Part shown: positions 1 to 8,584 of the stretch, piece by piece
Numbering within the stretch: the first letter of the stretch is position 1
Layout of the letters: each line of letters opens with the position of its first letter
DNA from: Chlamydia muridarum str. Nigg
Lineage (GTDB): Bacteria > Chlamydiota > Chlamydiia > Chlamydiales > Chlamydiaceae
DNA: 42,887 nucleotides
Reading direction: 5' to 3'
NCBI RefSeq assembly: GCF_000006685.1
Contig: NC_002620.2
Location: 358,415 to 401,301 of the forward strand
The notes under the pieces: model-generated
What the model was told of the DNA's origin: nothing
The model's database searches: none
What the model saw: only the letters and a program-made list of their open reading frames with translations
Program-made: the position numbers and the translations under genes

Positions 1-96
1 AGATTGCAGTCAATTTGGACAGAAGCCTTTTTCGATTACTCAGAAGAGAGCTTCTCGTTGAAAGAACCTGAATTATTGTTCACTGTAGTTGAGTGA
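1..96 (+). CDS. metG: Methionyl-tRNA synthetase, C-terminal end (partial)
   Basis: The first 31 codons of the window are an open frame that ends in TGA at 94-96 and reads ...[13 protein letters not shown]. The ending, a basic-Glu-Pro-x-Leu-Leu-Phe pattern just before the stop, resembles the end of the anticodon-binding part of bacterial methionyl-tRNA synthetases. Gene order supports this: in C. trachomatis metG lies directly before the recD-type gene, as here. A strong intrinsic terminator follows at 127-157. The start and catalytic domain lie outside the window, so the identity rests on a short tail plus synteny. Confidence 0.7.
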   Translation, partial: RLQSIWTEAFFDYSEESFSLKEPELLFTVVE

Positions 97-126
97 TTTT
101 TTTTATTGAATTTCATTTTGAAAGAG

Positions 127-157
127 GGATTCTATGTACTAGAATCCTTTTTTTTTT
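127..157 (+). terminator. Intrinsic terminator after metG
   Basis: A perfect 8-bp stem (GGATTCTA 127-134 with TAGAATCC 140-147) with a 5-nt loop is followed by ten Ts at 148-157. It lies 30 bases after the metG stop and is oriented to end that transcript. Confidence 0.85.
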
Positions 158-234
158 GACTTGGGATTTATCTATTAGAGAAAATTACAGCTTGTCCTGT
201 GACCTTACAAGAATGAACCCCTTCTTTTTTTACC

Positions 235-2469
235 CTAAGGTTTGCAAATCGTGTATGTGGGAGAGAAAAGCGGAATAGGCTTATTAAGGAGAGTTTGTAC
301 AGATTGTTGTAGTCCAGTGCATCGATGTTGTACTTTATCATTGCGTACAGCGATAGCAATAGCTTTTTTAGTTCCTACTAGAATAACCAGTTTTTTCCCT
401 CTCGTGATTGCTGTATAGAGGAGGTTTCTATACAGCATAACATAATGAGAGGTATGGATAGGTAGAATCACGCATGAGGCCTCACTTCCCTGATACTTAT
501 GTATGGAAGTAGCATAAGCTGGTGTTAAGTCGTTTAGTTCCGTTTGTGAATAACAAATATATCGGCCATCAACACAAGCTACTAAACTTTTTTTAGCAAA
601 ATCTATAGAGGCGATGTACCCAATATCTCCATTGAAAACTTCTTTATTATAGTTATTTCGCGTTTGCATAACGCGATCTCCCGTAGAGAAGGAGTGAAAC
701 TTCCCTTGGATAAATGGTTTATTGGGGTTGAGAGCAGCTTTCAATTCTTTATTCAGATTGAAAATCCCTAGTACTCCTTTTTTCATAGGAGCAAGGACTT
801 GAATGTCTTTCATAAAGATGCCGAATTTTTTCGGAACGAAATCAGAAACAAGATGGATAATATGCTTTATAGCCTCTTCTGGATCTTCTTTTTGAAAGAA
901 TAAAAAGTCTTTTTTTCCAGAAGAGCTGTTAAGGACGGGGAATTCCCCCTGGTTTACTTTGTGAGCATTAGTAATGATATTGGAATTTTGTAACTGACGG
1001 AAGATCTTGGTTAAGTAGGTTACCTCAATATGGTTTGAAAGAATGAGGTCTTTAAGGACATTGCCTGGGCCTACGCTAGGTAGCTGGTGCACATCTCCAA
1101 TTAGGATAAGAATAGCATGATCAGGTAATGCAGCAAGGAATCTTTGAAGGAGAATCGTATCGATCATTCCTGATTCATCAATAATAACGAGATCGCAATC
1201 AATAGGATCTTCATGATTTTTACGAAATGACAAAGTCTTAAAATCATATTGAAGTAAGGAATGGATTGTTTGGGTACGTTTCCCTGTGATTTCCGTCATG
1301 CGTTTTGCAGCTTTTCCAGTGGGAGCTGCAAGGATGATTTTTTGGGGAGACGAGATTTTTTCAAAGATTGAGAGAATAGCCCGTGTAATTGTACTTTTCC
1401 CAGTTCCTGGTCCCCCAGATATGATGTGGATTTTTTGGGAAGAACTAGCATAGAGAGCTTCTTTTTGCTTGTCTTCCAGCTTTAAATCCAGAAGATTTTC
1501 TACTTCAAGAATTGCCTCTTGGGTATTGATAGGCTGGATGCGTTTCGAAGAAAATAAAAGTCTTCGGATGTCTATAGCGATTTGTTGTTCGGCAAGAAAA
1601 AGCTGTCTAGACCAGATATAAGAGTCCTGTTCTAGTTCTTTGATATAAACAGCTTTTTGTCGAGACAGAAAATGCACTTGAGTAAGGATTTCTTCCTTAC
1701 GTACAATTTTTTCAGGAGTATCTTCGTTCAGTAGTTTTTCAACGAGAACAATGAAATCATTAAGGGGATAGCACGTATGGCCTTCTTCTTGCAGTTCATC
1801 TAAAGAGTATTGAATTCCTGCAACGATACGATTAGGAGAATTCAGTGGGACTCCAAGACATGAGGCAATGAGATCTGCAGTTTTAAACCCTACACCATAC
1901 ATTTCCTTTGCAAGAAGAAAAGGATCTTGACAGACTTTATCAATAGTTTGGTTTTGGTATTTTTTATATAGACGTAAGCCATAGTGAATAGCAATTCCAT
2001 GTCGTTGCAGAAATAGTAGGGCATTACGTAGGTCTTTTTGCTCGTGGAGTTGCCTAGAAAAATCCTCACAGCGGGCAAGAGAGATTCCATCTACTTCTAC
2101 AAGTTTGGAGGGACATGAATCAAGCACAGAAAGAGTTTCTTCTCCAAAGGTTGCTATAATTTTCTGAGCAAGTTTGGGACCCACGCCTTTGATTTGGGAA
2201 GTAAGGTAGGCTATGATTCCCAAAGAAGGACTGTACGTTTTGGCTGTAGTAAAGCGAAAAACTAAAGCTCCGCTAGCGTCCACACTCCAATAACCTGTTA
2301 AATCAACAGAAGCTCCAATTTTAAAGAGAGAAAGAGAGGAATTTCCACAAATGGTCACTAATGAATTTTTGTAAGGGACTCGTAGGAAAGCATATCCCAT
2401 TTGATTGGATAGGGAATCTTCTGGAAGAATAAGTTCCAAAGTACCGGAAAGTTTCTCTTCGCAACCCAT
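235..2469 (-). CDS. recD: RecD2-type ATP-dependent DNA helicase
   Basis: This 744-residue protein is a superfamily 1B helicase of the RecD2 class. It has the long N-terminal region seen in RecD2: an OB-like part, then helix-hairpin-helix-like segments around residues 100-200 (KGVGPKLAQKIIATFG, GVGFKTADLIASCLGVP). The motor follows, with Walker A GGPGTGKST near residue 351, Walker B VIIDESGMID near 428, a GDVHQLPSVGPG motif near 457 and a C-terminal YATSIHKYQGSEA motif near 657 that fits the UvrD_C_2 region. RecD2 enzymes unwind DNA 5' to 3' and work outside RecBCD; chlamydiae are known to carry a second recD gene elsewhere. The gene stands alone and points towards metG. The start is the ATG at 2467-2469. 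No strong ribosome binding site is visible. Confidence 0.92.
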   Translation of the reverse strand: MGCEEKLSGTLELILPEDSLSNQMGYAFLRVPYKNSLVTICGNSSLSLFKIGASVDLTGYWSVDASGALVFRFTTAKTYSPSLGIIAYLTSQIKGVGPKLAQKIIATFGEETLSVLDSCPSKLVEVDGISLARCEDFSRQLHEQKDLRNALLFLQRHGIAIHYGLRLYKKYQNQTIDKVCQDPFLLAKEMYGVGFKTADLIASCLGVPLNSPNRIVAGIQYSLDELQEEGHTCYPLNDFIVLVEKLLNEDTPEKIVRKEEILTQVHFLSRQKAVYIKELEQDSYIWSRQLFLAEQQIAIDIRRLLFSSKRIQPINTQEAILEVENLLDLKLEDKQKEALYASSSQKIHIISGGPGTGKSTITRAILSIFEKISSPQKIILAAPTGKAAKRMTEITGKRTQTIHSLLQYDFKTLSFRKNHEDPIDCDLVIIDESGMIDTILLQRFLAALPDHAILILIGDVHQLPSVGPGNVLKDLILSNHIEVTYLTKIFRQLQNSNIITNAHKVNQGEFPVLNSSSGKKDFLFFQKEDPEEAIKHIIHLVSDFVPKKFGIFMKDIQVLAPMKKGVLGIFNLNKELKAALNPNKPFIQGKFHSFSTGDRVMQTRNNYNKEVFNGDIGYIASIDFAKKSLVACVDGRYICYSQTELNDLTPAYATSIHKYQGSEASCVILPIHTSHYVMLYRNLLYTAITRGKKLVILVGTKKAIAIAVRNDKVQHRCTGLQQSVQTLLNKPIPLFSPTYTICKP

Positions 2470-2659
2470 ATCTTTTTAACTCTCTTGGAAGTATTCGAAT
2501 CTTAGAAAGGCTTAAGTCGGTATCGGACAGCATTATAGATTATCATAAGTCTCCGATCGGTATTTTTTTATATTTAACTCACAAAAGAAGTCCATGGAAA
2601 AATGAAACTTTCTCTGAATGTTTTTAGAGATTTTAGAGCTGTTAGATAAAGAAGAGAAG

Positions 2660-2698
2660 ACACCTCCCAAGAAGAAAAGATAACTTTAGGGGAGGTGT
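2660..2698 (-). terminator. Hairpin after the EamA transporter gene
   Basis: A perfect 9-bp inverted repeat, ACACCTCCC (2660-2668) with GGGAGGTGT (2690-2698), has a 21-nt purine-rich loop. It sits 20 bases past the stop of the minus-strand transporter gene. On the minus strand it is followed by a pyrimidine-rich run (CTTCTCTTCTTT) rather than a clean T tract, so termination is likely but not certain. Confidence 0.55.
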
Positions 2699-2718
2699 AA
2701 CCAAGAAGAATGGAAAAC

Positions 2719-3744
2719 TTAGTTCGAATCAAGTTCTGTAACTACGAAAGTTTTTTCAGAATCTTCTCGTTCATTGGCTTTTTTCTGTGCAAAAAGAAGA
2801 CAGAGACTGGCTCCTAGCATTAAAGAGAATCCTAATCCTTCTTGGAATGATGGAATTTCTTGTTTGCATACATAAGAGAGGATCCAGCCAAAGAGTGGTT
2901 CAAAGATAAGAAGAGCTCCTAATAACGCTGTAGATAGGTGGAGGGAAGCTTTATTCCAAGCCGAAATCGCTCGGGAAGATGAAAAAATACCCATAGCGGC
3001 GCAGAGAAGAATGAATAAATATCTTTCAGAAACAGGAATGTGAAATAGAAAATCTTGGGTCACATGGGTGATGCCAAAGCTATCTCCTAAGATGATCAGG
3101 GGGAGGCTAATGATAAGAGAGCTAATACCCAGCATATGGCACCAAGTTTCAGGAGAAATTTCTGAATATCTCTCTAGAAAATCATGATTACATATGATGT
3201 ATCCCGCCCAAATGCTAGTAGCTATTGTTACACATACCAGTCCAAAAAGATAGAGAAGAGGGGAGGAACTTGAATTGGATTGAAATTCTGAAAGATTGGA
3301 TAGGATGATTCCAATGATGATAATGCCGCTCATACTTAGAAGAAAAGGATAAGAGAGCACCTTTTTTTTTAAATTAGAATAAAAAAGGATGGTAATGGGA
3401 GCTAATCCTGCAATAATCACTGTAATTGCAGCTCCTGAATAGCGGACGGATTGCGCAATGCAAAAATAATATACAATGTTAATAAGAAAAGCCCAGAACA
3501 AGCTGGTTTTCCAGAGGGAAAAAGGAACGGTTTTGAAAATATTGGAACGTTTATAAAGAATAGTAACTAACGAACAGATCCCAAAAACGGAATATCGAGT
3601 AAGTACAATATCTAGGTCGGGAAAGTTCCCTAGCATACTAGGGATCACAAAAACAATGCTCCAATAGAAACAGGCCAATAAGCTATAGAAGATGCCTAAA
3701 GGTGTATTACGAGAGGTTGACATCGGACTATGGTAGGACATCAT
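2719..3744 (-). CDS. EamA/DMT-superfamily inner-membrane transporter
   Basis: The 341-residue product is almost entirely hydrophobic, with about ten membrane segments between residues 15 and 320, and has the two-fold repeat of the drug/metabolite transporter (EamA) superfamily. An internal ITVIIAGLAPITILFYS segment, followed by a Lys-rich turn, is typical of the end of the first repeat. A short charged tail (residues 318-341) follows the last segment. It occupies the place of the C. trachomatis gene annotated ytfF-like. The substrate cannot be read from sequence; chlamydial DMT proteins import amino acids or S-adenosylmethionine in characterised cases. Three in-frame ATGs lie in the first eight codons (MMSYHSPM), so the exact start is open. 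A hairpin at 2660-2698 follows. Confidence 0.85.
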   Translation of the reverse strand: MMSYHSPMSTSRNTPLGIFYSLLACFYWSIVFVIPSMLGNFPDLDIVLTRYSVFGICSLVTILYKRSNIFKTVPFSLWKTSLFWAFLINIVYYFCIAQSVRYSGAAITVIIAGLAPITILFYSNLKKKVLSYPFLLSMSGIIIIGIILSNLSEFQSNSSSSPLLYLFGLVCVTIATSIWAGYIICNHDFLERYSEISPETWCHMLGISSLIISLPLIILGDSFGITHVTQDFLFHIPVSERYLFILLCAAMGIFSSSRAISAWNKASLHLSTALLGALLIFEPLFGWILSYVCKQEIPSFQEGLGFSLMLGASLCLLFAQKKANEREDSEKTFVVTELDSN

Positions 3745-4091
3745 GCTTTATCGGATCTCCAGCTTAAACGTTATATTACTAAGATATTACTAAAAACAGG
3801 GGACTAGTGAGGACGAAAGTCAGATAAAGACAAAAAGAGTTGGTGGAAAGCCTCCCTCTTCTTTTCTCCCTTCTTCAGGGAGCCCACAGTCCGAATGGAC
3901 TTATCAAAGAACAATTATATTCTCATAAAGATTTTTCGTAAACAGGGTGAGGGAGCGGCTACTTACTGTTTTTAGTAAAAAAATTAAAATATTTTTTTTA
4001 TTGAATAGTTGACAATTTTCCATTTTGGTTAGAAGTAAACAAAGTTCGTTTTCTGGTACAATGAGAAGAGGCTTGTTGTAAGGGATTGAAT
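3745..4091. other. Divergent intergenic region, EamA transporter / BPL_N gene
   Basis: This 347-base region contains no credible gene. It holds a small perfect hairpin, CTCCCT (3866-3871) with AGGGAG (3877-3882), without a T run, and an A/T-rich block at about 3970-4010. A TTGACA hexamer is at 4009-4014 and an extended -10-like element is at 4054-4062. Confidence 0.6.
4054..4062 (+). promoter_or_regulatory. Probable extended -10 promoter of the BPL_N gene
   Basis: TGGTACAAT fits the extended -10 form TGnTATAAT of the major (sigma-66) holoenzyme and lies 30 bases before the start codon. A perfect TTGACA lies upstream at 4009-4014 but is too far away to be its -35 (about 42 bases), so either the promoter depends on the extended -10 or TTGACA belongs to a second weak start. 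Confidence 0.4.
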
Positions 4092-4865
4092 ATGCAACGT
4101 ATTTTAGTTTATTCAGACAAAGGAGTTTCTCCTTACTATTTACGTCATACTGTTCGTTGGCTGAAACAGGCTGCTTTTCCTTTCCAGATGGAAGTATGTC
4201 GTGTGAATGGGCAATTTCTCATCCACGAGCCTCTTTGGGAGGAGACTACCCAGCTTTTAGTTATCCCAGGAGGGGCAGATGTTCCCTATCATCATGTGTT
4301 GCATGGGTTAGGGACTGCCAGGATTGATAATTATGTAAGAGAGGGGGGAGCGTATTTAGGGATTTGTGCAGGTGCATATTTTGGGTGCGCCCATTTTTCT
4401 TTTTTAGAACCTAATGGTTCTCTATTGGTTGCTAAAAGAGATTTAGGCTTTTTCCCCGGTATGGCTAATGGCCCTGCCTATGACAGTGCTTTTTCTTATA
4501 CAAGCTCCTCTGGAGTTTTAGCTGCTTCATTACGTTTTACAGATTTCCCTGGAAAGAGCTTTGCGCTCTTTAATGGAGGGTGTTACTTTGAGAATGCCGA
4601 AGATTTCTCAGAAGTGCGGGTAGAGGCGCGTTACAATGATCTTCCAGGAAGTCCTGCGGCTATCATTTCTCGACGTCTTGATAGAGGCTTGGTGGTTCTT
4701 TCTGGGCCCCATATTGAATATCTTCCAGAGTTCTGCTCGCTACAAGAAGAGAATGTTGTTCATGCTCGAGAGCAAATTGCAAAGAACTCTGCGGGGCTTG
4801 AAGAATATAAGCAGACTTTAATCAAACGTTTGTTAAGCAATGTCGTCGAGCACGTTTTGTATTAG
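4092..4865 (+). CDS. BPL_N family glutamine-amidotransferase-like protein
   Basis: The 257-residue product belongs to the family of the N-terminal domain of eukaryotic-type biotin protein ligases, a class I glutamine-amidotransferase-like fold. [13 protein letters not shown] near residue 55, followed by a [10 protein letters not shown] nucleophile elbow with a Cys near residue 95, are the family marks; [10 protein letters not shown] near the C-terminus supplies a likely catalytic His. No biotin ligase catalytic domain (GRGRxxxxW type) follows, so the label biotin protein ligase, used for the C. trachomatis CT035-type gene, is not supported. The natural reaction is unknown. The start chosen is ATG 4092 because AAGGGA at 4080-4085 is well spaced; an in-frame TTG at 4086 would touch it. 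The 3' end overlaps the convergent downstream gene by 33 bases. Confidence 0.8.
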   Translation: MQRILVYSDKGVSPYYLRHTVRWLKQAAFPFQMEVCRVNGQFLIHEPLWEETTQLLVIPGGADVPYHHVLHGLGTARIDNYVREGGAYLGICAGAYFGCAHFSFLEPNGSLLVAKRDLGFFPGMANGPAYDSAFSYTSSSGVLAASLRFTDFPGKSFALFNGGCYFENAEDFSEVRVEARYNDLPGSPAAIISRRLDRGLVVLSGPHIEYLPEFCSLQEENVVHAREQIAKNSAGLEEYKQTLIKRLLSNVVEHVLY

Positions 4866-6029
4866 GGTTGCCTCGAATCTTTGAGGATGGGCTATCTCTG
4901 CTGTGAATAGGAACGGCTGCATTTGTCCTAATAGCCCTAGTTTGTCTTCCTCTTCTAGTCCGGAAAGGACAATGGTTGTTAATTTTGTTGCGTTCATAGG
5001 TCTAGCAGGAGATGAGATCCTCATATTGGATGCAGGGCATTGTTTTTTTATGAGGATTGTAAAGAAATCTTTATAATCTAAAGGTGGTGTCGGATCGAGT
5101 TCTTTTGTTCCCCAATCTCCTAATGTTGTGTAGCACAGATATTCTAGTGCACAGAATAGGGCGAGCGACTCTAGAGTTCTAGCTTTATGCGTGTGTACGG
5201 GAGTTTTTAAAGGTTCTAGTAGCAAAACCCTACTCGATAAATTGCGTTCTATAATTTGGACATAGTGTCTAAAAAGTGTTTTAAAAAGCTCTTCCTGTTG
5301 GAGGAGCGCGCTTTCTTGAATTGGAATAAAGAAGGTTTCTGTTCCTGTATTATAGAGCTGTTGCAATACCCCCTGCCGAGCTTGGCGAATAACGGGATTC
5401 GCTGGAGGTAGTTGGTGAGCATAGCCTACATGACACCTTAACTTATTGGATTTGACTATGTAGGTATGAAGAGTTTCAAAATCAAGAGTGGATAATGTGA
5501 GAGAGAAGGGTAGACAATAGTGAGATAGGACGATAGTTTTAGTCTGTTGTGGAGCCGAAGGACCGATCTGAGGTGTCCAATCCATAAAAGCCGAAGATAG
5601 GAGTGTTTCTGGATGATCAAAGAAAAACTTTTTATATTCAGAAGAGGTCCCTTTGAAACAGTTTTTTAACTTAGGATCAGGAAGTAGGCTCGAAATACTT
5701 GTTGATTCTGTTTTTAAAAAATCAATGAGGGAATCTGAGAGAGCAGGAAGAGATTTCGTATAGGAAATGAGTCGTTGTATTCCGTAGGGGATGAGTTTCC
5801 GGCATCCAAAGAAGCTGATTACAGAAACGAGTAAAGCCAAACAGATTCCCGAGGTTATAAAAGCCGGAGGACTGGCAAAAAGGAGGCAACACCCTGTGAT
5901 CAATCCTATTATCAAAGAGAGCGACGCAGAGAAGACTACAAAAGCCTTAGTCTTTAACTGTTTGGCCGTTAAAGAAAGAATATGTTTGCAGGATGAATAA
6001 AGTGGGGGAGGATATTCTACAGGGTACAT
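4833..6029 (-). CDS. Candidate inclusion membrane (Inc) protein, CT036-like
   Basis: The 398-residue protein has a short N-terminus, then a long bilobed hydrophobic region at residues 29-80 split by a short turn (ASPPAF), and a large hydrophilic C-terminal region. This layout is the recognised mark of chlamydial Inc proteins, which are type III secreted and inserted in the inclusion membrane. By position it equals C. trachomatis CT036, which I recall being listed among predicted Incs. Residues 165-300 show a distant resemblance to the C-terminal domain of the second Inc candidate at 30140-31264: a beta-strand with FIPI, a helix [15 protein letters not shown], the strand RVLLLEPL, then a helix [16 protein letters not shown]. 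This order resembles the last strands and helices of macro domains, but key glycine loops are not obvious. It stands alone on the minus strand and its stop lies within the BPL_N gene end. Confidence 0.75.
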   Translation of the reverse strand: MYPVEYPPPLYSSCKHILSLTAKQLKTKAFVVFSASLSLIIGLITGCCLLFASPPAFITSGICLALLVSVISFFGCRKLIPYGIQRLISYTKSLPALSDSLIDFLKTESTSISSLLPDPKLKNCFKGTSSEYKKFFFDHPETLLSSAFMDWTPQIGPSAPQQTKTIVLSHYCLPFSLTLSTLDFETLHTYIVKSNKLRCHVGYAHQLPPANPVIRQARQGVLQQLYNTGTETFFIPIQESALLQQEELFKTLFRHYVQIIERNLSSRVLLLEPLKTPVHTHKARTLESLALFCALEYLCYTTLGDWGTKELDPTPPLDYKDFFTILIKKQCPASNMRISSPARPMNATKLTTIVLSGLEEEDKLGLLGQMQPFLFTAEIAHPQRFEATLIQNVLDDIA

Positions 6030-6381
6030 AAGGTCTGTTGATCTTCCAAATAAATTAAAAAAGATTTTTTAACTAAACTCCAATAACAATTTGTGAGAGG
6101 GGAAAAACTTACTCTTCTTACTGCTTTTTTTGGGAATCGAGGGAAAGAGAACAACAACTAGAATAGCCCTTAGCGAACGAACAACTATGCCAAACTCTCT
6201 ATCGAGATCTAAAAGAAAAAGGATACGCTAAACGAATAAAAAGGACTCCGGAGGATGGGTTCGAACCAACGACCAATGGATTAACAGTCCACTGCTCTAC
6301 CGCTGAGCTACTCCGGAACAGTTCAAAGCAACATTTTGCATGAGTAGGTAATAAAAAGTCAAGTAATTACGAATGAGATTT
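6030..6381. other. Intergenic region holding only tRNA-Asn
   Basis: Apart from the tRNA at 6246-6317 I see no gene here. The part at 6030-6245 is the leader of the minus-strand Inc candidate and is rich in A; no convincing -35/-10 pair or terminator could be placed. Confidence 0.5.
6246..6317 (-). tRNA. tRNA-Asn (GTT)
   Basis: The reverse complement folds as a 72-nt tRNA: acceptor TCCGGAG with CTCCGGA, D arm GCTC..GAGC, anticodon loop CTGTTAA with anticodon GTT, and T arm with GGTTCGAACC. The discriminator base is G at 6246 and CCA is not encoded. It lies between the FtsB-like gene and the Inc candidate, with no other RNA gene next to it. Confidence 0.95.
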
Positions 6382-6726
6382 TTACTTACGGGGATTTTTT
6401 TTCGTTTTAGGGGGATCCTGGAAGCAGATTTTTTCATAACCTTTAGGCACTAGACCAAGTTTATGAATCAGAGCTAGCTCTATTACTTGAGGATTATCCC
6501 AAGAAGCTAAATGGGTGCTGAACTCTTGTTGTTTATCCAGGGCTTCTTCTAAACGAGATTTTAAATGAAAAACACGCTGTTGTAATCGTAATTCTTGCAC
6601 ATGCAATTGAGAGATGGCTCTGTCATACACAAAACCACCTCCAAGTAGATAAAGAATGAGCCACCAAGAGCGAATGACAATTTCTTCAACATACCCGAAC
6701 CAAGAAGTCTGTTTTTTACTTACCAT
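6382..6726 (-). CDS. Small membrane coiled-coil protein, FtsB/DivIC-like candidate
   Basis: The 114-residue product has one membrane segment at about residues 19-36 with a short cytoplasmic N-terminus, a coiled coil at about 37-70 (QLHVQELRLQQRVFHLKSRLEEAL) and then a segment at 77-101 reading DNPQVIELALIHKLGLVPKG. FtsB/DivIC-type division proteins have the same order: short N-terminus, one TM, coiled coil, then a helix of the type D-x-x-x-I-E-x-x-A-R-x-x-LGLV-x-x-GE. Here the Arg is His, but the LGLVPKG end is kept. FtsB/DivIC forms the FtsQLB complex of septal peptidoglycan synthesis. The gene is 21 bases after dcd on the same strand and is probably co-transcribed. It is annotated as hypothetical in related genomes as far as I recall; the assignment is my inference. 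Confidence 0.6.
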   Translation of the reverse strand: MVSKKQTSWFGYVEEIVIRSWWLILYLLGGGFVYDRAISQLHVQELRLQQRVFHLKSRLEEALDKQQEFSTHLASWDNPQVIELALIHKLGLVPKGYEKICFQDPPKTKKNPRK

Positions 6727-6747
6727 ATTAGTCCAGGAAGATAGGGC

Positions 6748-7320
6748 TTACACAAAAGGAACTGTAATGCCTTGTTGTTTTTGATATTTCCCTTGGCGAT
6801 CTGCGTAAGAAACATCACATGCGGAGTCTCCTTCAAAGAAAAGAACTTGAGCAATTCCCTCATTAGCATAAATTTTTGCAGGTAGTGGAGTGGTATTAGA
6901 AATTTCGATGGTCACATATCCTTCCCATTCGGGTTCAAAGGGGGTGACGTTTACAATAAGTCCACAGCGTGCATAAGTCGATTTTCCTATGCAAACGGTA
7001 AGAACATTGCGAGGGATTCGGAAATATTCTACGCTGCGAGCCAAGGCAAAAGAATTAGGAGGAATAATACAAACATCATCCACGATGGAAATCAAAGCGT
7101 CTTCTGTGAAACATTTCGGATCAACTAGGGAATTGTATATATTGGTAAAGACTTTAAATTCTCTAGAGATACGTAAATCATATCCGTAACTGGACAAGCC
7201 ATAACTAATGAGTTTTTCTCCAGTTTCTGGATGTACTTTTACTTGATTATCAGCAAATGGCTCTATCATACCCTCTTCAATTGCCATTTTGCGAATCCAG
7301 TTGTCTTCTTTAATCCCCAT
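6748..7320 (-). CDS. dcd: dCTP deaminase
   Basis: The 190-residue length and sequence fit bacterial Dcd. Family marks are SYGYDLRIS near residue 42, the substrate-binding [23 protein letters not shown] near 112-135 and VTIEISNTT with the catalytic Glu near 138, then [10 protein letters not shown]. The enzyme deaminates dCTP to dUTP, feeding dTMP synthesis. It begins with ATG at 7318-7320, preceded on the minus strand by a purine-rich GAGAAGTT. The small FtsB-like gene follows 21 bases downstream. The upstream intergenic region, shared with divergent ruvB, carries a long inverted repeat. Confidence 0.95.
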   Translation of the reverse strand: MGIKEDNWIRKMAIEEGMIEPFADNQVKVHPETGEKLISYGLSSYGYDLRISREFKVFTNIYNSLVDPKCFTEDALISIVDDVCIIPPNSFALARSVEYFRIPRNVLTVCIGKSTYARCGLIVNVTPFEPEWEGYVTIEISNTTPLPAKIYANEGIAQVLFFEGDSACDVSYADRQGKYQKQQGITVPFV

Positions 7321-7482
7321 AACTTCTCTCGATTATTTTTTATGCCTGTATTTTAGGAACGATTGTAGTTAGAAAAAAGAGCCGGAACTCTCAACACTAC
7401 AGCATGTGCAATTGTATGAAAAGACGCAACGTTTTAATGTCTTAGTGAAGAGTGTTTTTTCTTTAAATAGTATTTTATATAG

Positions 7483-7520
7483 GTCAAGGTATTTCCTAAT
7501 AGTCTTGGGAATACCTTGAC
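7483..7520. repeat. 14-bp inverted repeat between dcd and ruvB
   Basis: The arms 7483-7496 (GTCAAGGTATTTCC) and 7507-7520 (GGGAATACCTTGAC) pair over 14 positions, with a single T/C difference that would be a G-U pair in RNA, around a 10-nt loop. The two flanking genes diverge, so it cannot end either of their transcripts. It starts just after a TATTTTATATAG run at 7471-7482 that could be a plus-strand -10 region; the ruvB transcript would then begin with this hairpin. An operator is the other reading. Confidence 0.6.
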
Positions 7521-7578
7521 TTCGGTTATTATGGGATGTCAAAATAAGATTTCTCGACGTTAGTTAACGAATAAATCT

Positions 7579-8571
7579 ATGACTCATAAAATTTCTGTTT
7601 TACACCAAGATAAAAAATTCGATTTTTCTTTGAGGCCAAAAAAGCTAACAGAGTTTTACGGGCAAAAACAGCTAAAAGAACGACTAGATCTTTTTCTTCG
7701 CGCAGCAGTTCAACGGAAGGAGGTCCCTGGCCATTGTTTGTTTTACGGCCCTCCAGGATTAGGGAAAACTTCATTAGCACACATTATGGCGAATACAGTA
7801 GGAAAAGGTCTAGTAATCGCTTCTGGTCCCCAGTTATTGAAACCATCTGATCTTATAGGACTATTGACTGGGTTACAAGAGGGTGATGTATTTTTCATTG
7901 ATGAGATCCATCGCATGGGGAAAACTGCTGAAGAGTATCTGTATCCGGCAATGGAAGATTTTAAAGTGGATATTACTTTAGATTCTGGTCCAGGGGCACG
8001 TTCCGTACGTCTTGATTTGGCTCCTTTCACTCTAGTTGGTGCGACTACTCGTGCAGGAATGTTGAGTGAACCTTTGCGCACACGTTTTGCTTTTACTGGA
8101 CGAGTAGATTACTATAACGAGGAAGATTTGGTTGCAATTCTATCTCGCTCTGCGCAGTTGCTTTCTATAGAAGCAAATAAGGAAACTCTTCTAGAGATTG
8201 CTAGAAGAGCACGCGGGACTCCACGTTTAGCGAATAATTTGCTTCGATGGGTTCGGGATTTTGCACAAATGCGAGAGGGAAATTGTATTAATAGCGTCGT
8301 AGCAGAAAAAGCTTTAGCTATGTTATTAATAGATAACTTAGGGTTAAACGAGATTGACATTAAACTTCTCTCCGTGATGATTGATTTTTATCAAGGGGGC
8401 CCTGTTGGGATGAAAACGCTTGCAATGGCTGTAGGCGAGGATGTCAGGACTCTGGAAGATATGTACGAACCCTTTTTGATTTTAAAAGGATTGGTTCAAC
8501 GAACCGCGAGAGGGCGGGTTGCAACTCCTTTGGCATATGAACATCTTAACAGGAACCCAAAGGACAAGTAG
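7579..8571 (+). CDS. ruvB: Holliday junction branch-migration helicase RuvB
   Basis: This 330-residue AAA+ ATPase, close to the usual RuvB length, carries Walker [10 protein letters not shown] at residues 57-65, Walker [10 protein letters not shown] near 105, sensor-1 LVGATTRAG near 154 and the Arg-finger region EPLRTRF. The C-terminal winged-helix domain follows ([27 protein letters not shown] near 272). It drives branch migration with RuvA, with RuvC cutting the junction. The ATG at 7579 lacks a clear Shine-Dalgarno sequence, and the leader holds the inverted repeat at 7483-7520. The start of the next gene follows 13 bases after the stop. Confidence 0.97.
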
Positions 8572-8584
8572 GGAGAAGAAGAAA

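Noticed and set aside
8519-8584. Upstream extension of the SpoIID-like protein from 8519
   Set aside because: It lies inside ruvB and would bury the signal peptide behind 22 residues. GTG 8585 has a good ribosome binding site.
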